From Calycina herbarum (taxonomy: Eukaryota > Ascomycota > Leotiomycetes > Helotiales > Pezizellaceae), in NCBI GenBank assembly GCA_001414485.1, contig LLEY01000034.1, positions 62,001 to 126,000 of the forward strand: DNA of 64,000 nucleotides, read 5' to 3'. The notes under the pieces were generated by a model. It searched no databases. It was not told where the DNA came from and worked only from the letters and a program-made list of their open reading frames with translations. Positions 11,386 through 21,100 of this stretch are shown here, one piece after another. The position numbers and the translations under genes are program-made. Every line of letters begins with the position of its first letter. The stretch's first letter is position 1.

Positions 11386-11574
11386 ACGTACGGATCAGTA
11401 GACTCTGCCAGTGAGCGCTTGAAACTCCATCAGAATGTTTTCGAAAATAGGGGAAATACTTATAATAGTATTGGAATAAGGCTTAGGAGATACTGGGTAG
11501 GTCTCAGTTGTGTTCCAGCAAATCATGTGAGCTATATTCTAACCTTGGTTTCTAGGCATACTTTGTTCAATGCT

Positions 11575-12994
11575 TTAGCCTACCATCTTTTTTACAGCAG
11601 TCTCTCGACCATCATTCACTCGACATCGTTCTCCCAATAGATGCGTATTCGCCCTTACTACCTTCATCTGGGAAGGCATCACCGAAATTCCCTTTAGAAA
11701 TATTTGGCGCGCAACTTTTGTTGGTGTAGAGGCCGATTTTGTGATACTCGGCACAGGTCGCATTGCCATAAGTATCGTGCCATACAGGAAGAATTATTTG
11801 CTGCACCCCGGATCTATTATGTTGGATATGCAGTCAGCTACCATTGTTGGAACGAAGTTGGGGATAACTTCAATCACCTGCACGTCTCAAAGTACGTGTT
11901 AGTCCCTCCATGATGAACATGCGCTACCACTCCGGGTCGTGTTAGCAGATAACCGCCAACCACGGTCCACAAATTTTCAAGAGCAGCCGTCACGCTGGTT
12001 AAATAGTCGTCTTCCGGTACCTTCCTCTTCCTCGAAACCAACAGCCGTGGGTGTACCCGCGCCAGCCCTTTTGCAAGAGCGCTACTGTCTTCTTCCGACA
12101 GCGCTAGATGAGAGCTACAGCTCACTAAGACGTTTGGCGTCTCGCTGCCGCCCATCCATTTCAAAAGTTGGTGGCCATCTGCCGTAATGTCATGGACGGC
12201 AAGGGGTAAAGAGACAATAGGGTCATAGGCGGTGACATTGTTTAAAATGAGGTCTAATGGTAGACTCAATGCTGGAAGGTCTGGAAGCAAAAATTGTGTT
12301 CCTTCGGAGACATACGGTCCAATACTCGGGATCTGGCGAAAAAGGGGTGACAGCAAGAAAAAATGGAGTCCGAGACACACAAGAATCCACACATTCGGCA
12401 GAATTAGGTAGGCAAGCAAGGAAAATGGAAACCCTGAAGACATGGCTAGGTATTTCCATGACACGCCCCCCCTCAGTTAGATTGAGACCAGCAAGTCTTT
12501 GAGGCCCATTAGAGACAAAATCACCAGCTTCGTTCCCTTCACACTATGTCAACAAGCATCGATCTCAGGCGCGAGGGTTGGATCAACCACTACGACTTGC
12601 GGTGATATCTCGCGGAGCAATTCAGCGCAGGTCTCGTACAAGGTAAGATAGTTTCCATCAGCCCAATGTTCCATTACTCGGTCCACGTTGGTAATGCTAG
12701 ATATGGCGCCCTGAGAGCCTGGTTGATGGCGCAGTCCATTGATACTGTGTCCTGCCGAAAAGTAGCTTTCGAACATTAAGCTACCGGGTCGAAGATGTTA
12801 CCGGGTCGAAGATGTTACCGGGCATTGGGGAGAAGTTCTTTAACGCGAAGTTCTAATGATGCTGTCGAAGCGATGTGTACATTGAAAGCGGCAGCCGATT
12901 GAAGCTCGCTTGCAACTGCGAGAACCACATTTGCTTGACCACGGTCGCTGGATGTGATGAAAAGAACTCACTTGGTCTTTTCTTGGTCCGCCAT
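11575..12994 (-). pseudogene. UDP-glycosyltransferase pseudogene
   Basis: Sense begins MADQEKTK at 12994 and continues as VLFITSSDRGQANVVLAVAS, the GT-B N-terminal fold. The acceptor-side half runs through VVVVDPTLAPEIDAC. The C-terminal UDP-sugar site is clear: VLVSCSSHLALSEEDS, VVAHVHHGGTNTYFETCR, then after a 64-bp intron (11814-11877) SGVQQIILPVWHDTYGNA and GLYTNKSCAPNIS. In-frame stops occur at 12968-12970, 12815-12817, 12549-12551 and 12477-12479, a 17-bp tandem duplication at 12782-12822 shifts the frame, and a further shift near 11690 separates the tail (THLLGERCRVNDGRE). Several stops fit CGA-to-TGA or CAA-to-TAA changes. It faces the reductase pseudogene across a short shared upstream region. 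The enzyme would have moved sugar to a sterol, lipid or small molecule; it cannot be functional as it stands. Confidence 0.85.
12782..12822. repeat. 17-bp tandem duplication inside the UGT relic
   Basis: The unit GGGTCGAAGATGTTACC occurs twice in direct succession with a partial third start. It lies within coding sequence and causes a frameshift, because 17 is not a multiple of three. Read on the minus strand, the doubled unit begins GTAACA and ends with GTAG, so it superficially resembles a 38-nt intron. Confidence 0.85.
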
Positions 12995-13152
12995 AATTTA
13001 TGGTGCTAAGCCAATCGCGTTTAAAAATTGCAAGTGCATATTTATACATGTTTTCATCTAGGCCAGTACTTATCTATGGGCATGGGTATACTTGACCAGC
13101 CGAAATAACCAACTGGTAATAGTACATAGGTTGTTGGAATATTGTACCGACA

Positions 13153-14287
13153 TTGTTGGCTTATTTCCGCTTTCAAAACTCAAGAGCCGAGGTTCAAATA
13201 TTCACAACAGATATTTTCCCCTCTCTCCCTTTCTGTTTCTTTTTTGCAAGGTTTGAACCGAGAGTATTGTCCCGTGCCCTCATAATTGGGGGTTGCAGGT
13301 TTCTCGGAAGTCACATTGTCAAGGCCATGGTTGAGCACCCATCTCACCGAAAGGTCTAGGTGGTGAGTCGCTCCCCGGCTCACCATCGCGTCCCTGGTGA
13401 CAAATATCACGAGGCGGGTATCTCCAAGAAGGCCACAATCGAGAAGCTATTCTGTACTCTCCTCCCATTAATTATCATAAACGCTGCATCTCCACCTGCA
13501 AATGCAGGCGTCAAGGACTCCACTGCCACAATAATTGAAGGCACTCCCCTCACTTTCACCCTGGCGGCAGAGTCTACATCAGTTGGACATTATATCTACA
13601 TCTCCACTACCTCTATTGTATCTGGCGCGCCATTCTCCCGCTTTTCTGAGGGTGCTGCAACGCTTATCGATCCAAATACCCATCATGATCCTTATTCCGC
13701 GGCCAAAGCTACCGCTGATTCCATGGTACTCCCAGCAAATCAACCCCCACGGTTGAGAACCGCCGTTCTTCGACCTTGTGGCATGGTGGGTGAGAACGAT
13801 ACGCAAATTATTTCCGCTCTACTAGATGGTATGAAGCAAGGTACGGACACGGACGGAATAAGTTCGATTTTGTCTACGCCGGGAATGTTCTTGTATGTGC
13901 TGTGCTGAAGCCTTGATGAGAGAGGAGAACGGGAATGAAGATGAAGGGGGGAAAGTTGCTGGAGAAACCTTCTTCGTTACAAACGACGAGCCCATGGAGT
14001 TCTGGGACTTTGCGCGTCTTGTCTGGCGACTTGGAGGTGATCGTACGCCGCCGGAGAAGATTATTGCGGTGCCTATGTGGGTTGCATCTGTTGTGGTTTA
14101 GCTGGCTGAGTGGGTTGTGTGGGTGGTTACTGGAGGGAGGAGGAAACCGGAGAAGTTTAACAGGAGTTCGGATCAGACTTTTGATGTTGAAAAGGCGAGG
14201 GGATGATTAGGGTGGGAACCGAAAGTTGGACTTGAGGAGGGGGCGAGGAGGGGTGTGGGGGAATGGGCTTTGAAGAAAGCTATATAG
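13153..14287 (+). pseudogene. 3-beta-HSD/sterol-dehydrogenase-like reductase pseudogene
   Basis: This is an extended short-chain reductase. The Rossmann motif is GGCRFLGSHIVKAM near 13285; the middle holds INAASPPANAGVKD, HYIYISTTSIVSG and the active-site tyrosine block DPYSAAKATADSMVL; then LRTAVLRPCGMVGENDTQ, FDFVYAGNV (in a shifted frame near 13870), FFVTNDEPMEFWDFARLVWR and a C-terminal GLEEGARRG. The family includes sterol C-4 decarboxylating dehydrogenases (ERG26-like) and 3-beta-HSDs. Breaks: TAG at 13357-13359 (probably a former Trp codon), a frameshift between about 13850 and 13900, TAG at 14099-14101 and TGA at 14204-14206. The true start is uncertain; no clean ATG lies near the Rossmann fold. 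It is divergent from the UGT relic. Confidence 0.85.
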
Positions 14288-14591
14288 GTACTCCAAAACG
14301 AATGGGATAAGTCCTGGTGTCCCTTGTCAAGCGAAGTGCATTTTTCCAGAGCAAAAACATAATGGAGAGAGAGAGGCAAAGTTGGGACCACTATTGGCAT
14401 GACAGATAGACCAAACAGCAGACCTTTTACTGTAAGGAAAGAACGACCGCTCATAATTCTCAATTGTCCCAGCTGGGTTGATGAAGTCAAGTTCTCCTAA
14501 ACAGTTGGAACAATTTATGATATCAATCTAGATCGTCTGGAAAACCCAATTCAATTGCAAGACTCATGTAAATAAAGTGGTGGCAACCGTC
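14288..14591. other. Short intergenic region
   Basis: Lies between the reductase relic and the 3' end of the GH76-like gene. It contains the motif 'AGTTGGAACAATTT' near 14503, also seen at about 16480, but no coding sequence. Confidence 0.35.
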
Positions 14592-16162
14592 CTAGGGCTC
14601 TTGAGTCTTTTCTGCCAAATGAAATATTCTTGCCCAGCCAGCATTTCCAATCAACGTTTTACACAACTTCCCATCTTCATCTCGTTCTTGATTATTCTTT
14701 TCCAACTGCTTATCGAGCCCAAATCTGACATTGAACTTTCGTGTGAGTTCATCGGAGATAGTATACGGAACACTACCACGGAAGTACAGCCTGTCGGAAG
14801 GGTCAAGGATAAATTCACGTCCAAAAACAGCAACCCGGCGTATCTCCTCGTGAAGGCGATCAGTCAAGGTATGCTTGGAAAGTGCGAGGTACCCATCGAG
14901 CAGATGGTGTAGGAAGAAAGAACCGTTGGAGTACATTCGTTGTTCTGGATCGGGAATCGACTTGTCCTTCAATGCACCATCAGGGTTCATTGCTGCTTCA
15001 GCAAGCTTCACGGCACACTCCAAGTGCTCTGGTCCTTTGGTGAGCTCGTACAGAAGTGTGAAACCATGAATGGAAAATCCGGTATTGTAAGACCACTTCA
15101 TCTTGTTGATTTCAACCGATCCATCTTCCTTGTACACCAAGCTATCCCATATCAATCCATCCTCAGGATCCCGAAATGTCTCTATCATAAATTTCAAGGA
15201 CCGTTGAGCAAAATCGAAGAGTACTGGATTGTGTTCTATCGCACAAATTCGAAGTGCAGCGACAGCAGCAGCTATGGAGGATCTCGGAGTTAGTATTGCC
15301 ATTTCTCGGGGCATGTCTGAGGTGGGAAAACAGGGTAATGATGAGGAAAAAGTGTTTTCTAGGGAGAAAATAGTGTCTCAATCCTCCTAAAACAACCTGA
15401 AAGAAGGAAAATAACTCGGAGAATACCCACGTCCACAAGAGCAAGCGTTTCGGCAATTCTGGTTGTTGATATGCCATGGAACTCCACCATTCTTCTGAGC
15501 TGACGGTAGAATGAGATTAATCAGGATATCTTTTGCTTGTCCGAGAAACTTTCCATCACCGGTTGCTTGGAAGGTGCTGATGAGACTTTGGGCTGCATGT
15601 GCGTTGTCATCGTAGTATATGTCTTCGTTTCCGGGAAACATCTTCCAGGCACAGAAGCCATGTCTCTCTGGGTTCCAATATGCTTGTAGACAATCGATGG
15701 ATTTTCTAAGCTCTTTTGGAGGCAGACACTCCGCAGCAGCATGTACCATAATTACGACCGGCTGGCGAAGATGTTAGCGCCTGCCATATTAAAAATTGTG
15801 CGAAAGCTCTGGGAGAATTATAAATATTATCCGAGAAAGTTTAAAAGAATGAGAAATCTAAGTTGTCCATTCTCCCAACCGCTCTCGGAGAATGTGCGTA
15901 TTATTATCCGAGAACATCGCATAAAACATAGAAGACTGTTGGTACATACCCAGACGACATAACCAAAGTGGTCATTTGCACCAAGAGTGCTTTCTGACTT
16001 TACACGACCCTGGAATTGGCCATTATTGAATGAATAGAAGTAATTAAAGGTACTCTTGGCAAGGTCGGTGGAACCAAAAAGTGTAGTATGGGAAGCTGAT
16101 TGAGGAATAGCATGTTCCATGTTTTCGACTTTGCTACGGATACCTCGCATCAATTTCTTCAT
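14592..16162 (-). CDS. GH76-like glycosidase (six-hairpin fold)
   Basis: Exons 16162-15950, 15761-15431 and 15316-14592 join in frame (introns 188 and 114 bp) to 422 residues. Family signs are the catalytic-type diaspartate motif IYYDDNAHAAQSLIS (the usual form is YYDDNAW..AL), GGVPWHI, a PRSSIAAAVAALRICAIE helix pair matching the GH76 'ISNAPAALAAARLY' region, DPEDGLIWDSL, and KMKWSYNTGFSIHGFTLLYELT. GH76 enzymes cut or transfer alpha-1,6-mannan and act on fungal cell-wall mannan. Oddly no signal peptide or GPI tail is visible from the chosen ATG, so an upstream exon may be missing or the protein is intracellular. The donor of intron 2 (GTGGGT) is less standard. Intron 1 is long and contains an internal direct repeat. 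Confidence 0.75.
15805..15914. repeat. 33-bp direct repeat within an intron
   Basis: Two copies of a unit that begins GCTCT(C/G)GGAGAAT and ends ATTATCCGAGAA occupy 15805-15837 and 15881-15914, inside intron 1 of the GH76-like gene. They explain why this intron is much longer than its neighbours. Confidence 0.6.
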
Positions 16163-16668
16163 CTTGCTTCGAGATGTTAAGAATATGTATGCTGATAACG
16201 TTCTTGAGACTCGAGATGAGAGGGTTTTTGAGGTCGAGGTTCACATAAAAAGACGCTCTGACCATGAAGTGGAGTGTTTCAATTGCCACCCTCCATGGAA
16301 ACTCGGACTTGACAACAAGGGTTACCTCGCAAAAACTATCTCCAAATACCCCATCACATCAGTCCCCGCTAACTCATGCTTCAAACACCTTGTCAAATTA
16401 CTCTCGCGATAGACAGGCAGTGAATACTTCGGGTTCGTAGCTCCGAAGGCTCTTTCTTGTCCAAGTGATTACTCTAAAAACTTGGAACAATTTGAAATTA
16501 ACCCAGTTGTCTGGAACATTAAGCATCAATTGTCCAAACTATCTGGGTTAATACTTTGAAGTATCCTAGAAAGTTGGGACAATAGGAGCTTAGGCAGGTA
16601 TGATCATGAAGTATTTACCGTCGCATTTGTTGTCGAGTCACTCTACATTACCCAGAAATCAATCAATC
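16163..16668. other. Intergenic with a hairpin element
   Basis: Upstream region of the GH76-like gene and 3' side of the next gene. At 16497-16553 the sequence ATTAACCCAGTTGTCTGG pairs with a downstream inverted copy ending ATCTGGGTTAAT. The surrounding 16461-16600 contains further 'TTGG(A/G)ACAAT' words. It resembles a small MITE-like hairpin. No gene is seen. Confidence 0.4.
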
Positions 16669-17486
16669 TCAATCTGCTACATACATTCGATAGTTGAAAG
16701 ATTCAGCACAGTGACCACACTGGCCGCATTTTTCATTGCATCGCGTAAAGTCTTCAGCAGCATTCATATCCATCACTCTTGAAGTCAAGGGATTGAACTT
16801 CAAAGGAAAGGGGTCCGTGAAGCCACTTGTACCTCCAACAGCTCCTCCTTCTGGCTTCTTATTGATTTCTCCTTTCTTGTTATGATTTGGCTTACTGTTC
16901 CTTCTTTGCCTTCTGCCTTTGCTCGAATCTGCTGATCGCTGCTGGGGTTTCGGGATCGCGAATAGATCGGGCGGCGGGGGGACGCTCTTGAAGCTTTCCC
17001 TTCTTTGGTTGAATTCTTGTTCCCCGCCATTTCTTGAAGCTGTTTCGTCTGGGAGGGGGGGAGGGAGAGGAAGACTTCTTTCGGTATCCTTTATGGTCTT
17101 CAACTTCCCGGCACTGATGAATTTCATCGTCTGCCATTTTTGTAACTTGCCGTTGGCAGTACTAGGAACAAACACTGGTGCTGAGCCTCTGAGGGGTGTC
17201 GTTTTCGTCGATGCAGGCTTCTAATGTCTTATTAGCGGAGCTGGTAATTTCATCTCTCGGTATCACTGACAGTCGGAGAATCCTCAAAGAAAGCCGTGCC
17301 TTTGAAGATCTCGTTTATTTCAGCTACTTCCTCTTCAGACAATTTGATGTTGACATGCGGGCCACTATCCGTGGCTAGACCATCTCCGGCGGTCTTTTCT
17401 GGTAAGTCTTTGGGACTTCCAGAATTCACTGCCCCATCTGCAGGCGCTTTTTCAGATGGGTAGGATGTTTTCTTGGTTTCTTTCAT
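16669..17486 (-). CDS. Hypothetical disordered protein with C-terminal Cys cluster
   Basis: Exon 1 is 17486-17271 and exon 2 is 17220-16669, joined by a 50-bp intron (GTCAGT donor, GCTAATA branch, ATTAG acceptor) to give 255 residues. The N-terminal 50 residues are polar and low in complexity; the segment KLSEEEVAEINEIFKG is a likely helix. The middle is Pro-rich (PLPPPLP, SVPPPPDLF) followed by a very basic run (KGRRQRRNSKPNHNKK). The C-terminus carries CNEKCGQCGHC, a four-cysteine cluster that could bind metal. No known domain was recognised. The basic run suggests nuclear localisation or nucleic-acid binding, which is inference only. Confidence 0.6.
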
Positions 17487-18123
17487 AGCTCGAGTTCTTC
17501 CTCATGCGAATGAGACTGTGTGGAGTTTGGATTTTGGAACCATTGCAAGTCTGATGAAAGCTCCGCCGTTTAAATCACCCCATATCGTCTTATGAAGAGA
17601 TGCGGGGTTAGTGTAACAACAAGTCTGGTACCCAAGATGACTGGGACAACTGACGGAGAATTAGTCTTTTTAGTGCAACTCTCGCAAATAGCCTCGTTAT
17701 AATGATATCCTTTCGTATTCATCGTGATATTTTAATGCGATGAATAAAAATCGACCAATGTTGAGACCAAAAGGAAGTGAAATTTAAAGCGGGGCATCAT
17801 GTGATGCTTGATCTGAATTGAAGTGACAGCTTCGTCAGGCTCCAAAACCCTCATTCTACCAAAAATTAGTGTGTTTAGCTTAAGTAACATTTTCCAATGT
17901 ATTTATTGAATTCGGAAATGTCTATATTTCAGAATTTTGTGCGTGCAAGGAATCCAACCATGCAAACGGTCAGCTCTGGGGCGAAGGCCCGGAACTAGGG
18001 TAAATCCGTAGCCATCTGCAAGGCTTCAGCTGCGATGCCTCGACATCTCACTCTACCTGAAATTTCTGCCACTCCAGGAATCTTGTTACGACTGCTTCGA
18101 TCACCCATGTAGTATCAATCTCA
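17487..18123. other. Divergent intergenic region
   Basis: This is the shared upstream region of the disordered-protein gene (minus) and the large ULD gene (plus). It is moderately AT-rich with no ORF. It must contain both promoters; no binding site is distinctive enough to name. Confidence 0.4.
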
Positions 18124-21100
18124 ATGGCGGAAGCTCTGGGAGCAGCAGGCTCAGTTGCGGGCATCGTTAGCTTCGGTCTGCAACTCGCCACAACACTTCA
18201 GACATATATCGAGACGATGCTCGAGGCTGAGGAAAGACTGCGCGATATCACGTTCGACATCAACTCCACTGCTTCCGCGTTGAGACAACTTCAAGATATC
18301 ATTGACGAGGATAAAACCGGGAATGATGTTCGTAAATCCACGCCCAAGGTCTTCAAAGACGAGGGTCGCCGGGAAATCGAGGTCATAGCTCAAAAATGCG
18401 GAAAGGTTTATAGAACGATAGTTTTGTTGGTGAACAAAGCCGGTAATATAGACTCGAAAAAATCTGTGTCGACAGCTTCTTCTGATGTGGTGCCATTGAA
18501 GATATCGAGTCTCACTCGAATGATGAAATGGCCTTGGGTTGAACCTCACATCAAGAGGTGCCAGGAACAACTGAGATGGTTGAAAATGAGCCTTCTTTTT
18601 AATCTGCAACTGGCAAGTCTTGCGAGACTACAACTGGGGTAAGTTCTCTTGATCATTTGATAGATATTCCTAACTTAGAATTACTCTTCTAGCACACAAG
18701 ATAAAACAGCGGGCGAGGATGAACTTGTAGTAAGGAAAATGGTCGTATTTCTGAGACGAAACGAAATTGATGCTGCGAGGGTCTTGACCAGGAAACCAGA
18801 AAAGAGACAAGTAGTCGCATCTTCATCTAGTCTGTCGTCGACTTCGTCTGTTTCGGCTCACATTTTCTCGAAATCTTTGGTATCTCAGTCACCACCCGAA
18901 AATATTAAGCCTCCCGAAAAGCCGATGAACAATTTCTCTATTAAAGCCCGCTCGTTCAATCCTGAAGCGGAAGAATTGAGTGGCATGGGTGTAATTAGGT
19001 ACGTTCAAAGTGCCACTCCGCAAGAATCACCTACTAAATATCTCAGCGAGAAGGAAAACAATCCCATCAACACCGATAACATCTTCCAGCTTAATATGAT
19101 GCAGCAGCATGTACTCAAAGGTTCCAATATAAAGTCCTCATTTATTGATACTCAATTAGAAATGCATCTCCGTATACTTCTGGCAAAGTCCAAACGATGA
19201 ATGGATTTCACCAACCAAAAAAAAACACGAGGTATGTGTTACGCACCTCCCTCGAGATGCATTAATTTTTGAGACAAATACAGGAATTTACGACGCATTA
19301 TCACAAGAATTTCAGAGGAACCAGAAGAACGACCCGAAGCAAGGCGTAGTATATCAAACGAAATGCCAACAGAACCGAGAGAGGAACCAAAACAGGAATC
19401 AGAGGTTCTCCGAGATATGTCAAATATAATTGCAGACAATTCTAAAATTTCCTCAAGCCAGTCTTTAAATCACCAAGTTGTTTCACCCCCTGTAACCGGA
19501 GAAGCTGCCTCCACCAGAGAGAATGGTCTTACATTGGCTACATCCATCCACCAAAGTCGCTCTACAGTATCTGGAATGTCTCGAATGTCTCGAATGAAGA
19601 GACTCCCATCCTGGCTAAAAGAACTCTTCAGTCTACATGGAGATTCATATGACTGGGAAAGCGAAACACTCGAAGCTTTCGTTCTTCTCGACAATTCGTC
19701 GAGTATCATCAAAGTTCCATTTGGAGACCGAGGACTTCGACGACTGAAGAAAAAATTAGAAGTATCATGGGATAAATACGCCTCTTTTGAGTCTGATCAA
19801 CACCAACGTGTTGATAAGGCTATCCTCGATGCCAAACTCTTAGATCCGCGGGAGAGAATATTTCTTGGTGTCGGGGTGTATCCAAGAGCTGGGAGCGATG
19901 CGATCTTTATTTTCTTTTCTTTAGGCGACCACGTGGAACCGGTTCATTTCACGGATTTTCTGGGACGAGAGTTCAAGTTCCCATTAGAGTTTTTCCGGAT
20001 ATGGGATGTAAGACTTCCTCAATATTAACAAATAAGGAGTCAGTGCAGAGGGCTAACCATGCATCTAGAAATCGAATCAGGATTTCATTCGACTCTTTCA
20101 GCACATGAGTGAGGTGGGTTGGTATGTCTCAGATGGTTGCTATGATATTCTCGACGAGGGAGGTAATATTCTAATGCCACACACAATAAGATCTTCGATC
20201 GAACCGGGTTCTCGTCTCGGTATGCGAATTTGGGCTAAACCAGAGATCGATCATAACCTTCTCATTGCGCAAAAAGAAGCTATACAGAAGTCGAAAGCCA
20301 TCGCCAATTACCTTGCTATGGGTGACGGAGAAGCGGAGGAGAAAAAGGAGACCATCAAGCTCAAAGACGCACTTGGAAGGACGTATACCTTCCCGTTCGA
20401 TCTCTGCAAAACCTGGGATGTAAATAACCCCTCTCACGTGTCCGTGCAAAATTTAACACTCATTAGGGAATTTCAGATTTGATAACTCAAGCTTTTCTAA
20501 ACATTGACGTATATACTCCTCACGTAGCGAACGGTCATTATGATCTAGTAGGGCCCGATAATTGTAGGATTTTACCTCAACTATGGGGAGAGACAGTCCA
20601 ACATGGTTGGTTGATTCTGATGTGCTTGTGGCCTAAGCCTGAATATCCATCGAATATTCTGGTTCCTTGGCACATAAATCCACTAAGAAGCCGGGCTTTA
20701 TCTCCTCCACGACCATCAACCAGAGCTTTACCGTCTAGGTATGTGGAGGGGGTGTATCATGATATTCCATCACAAGAGCCTTCAGGTTTAGGAATGAGAC
20801 GATCCACCAGAACTACATATAGGAAGGGAATTCCGAAAGAAGAAAGAATAGTCCCTATCACTAAATCGTCCCGCGAGACAATGAGTGATGCTTCAAATAG
20901 ACGACGAGAAGAATTTTTCCGTCGTGAGGATTCGGAGACCCCTTGGGGGACCATGGGCGTGGAAAAAGACCAAGAAAAGAAGGGTGGCGGATTTTTCGGC
21001 CTGTTTGGCTCTAAATCCGAGCTTGGTGTTCAAGACGACCCTCAGGCTGTGAAATCGAGGAAGAGTAAGAAGCGAAGCTCAATACCTGATGCCTCCAGCT

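Noticed and set aside
12783..12820. Possible 38-nt intron in the UGT relic
   Set aside because: It is a perfect 17-bp tandem duplication, too short, without a branch site, and other stops remain in the gene.
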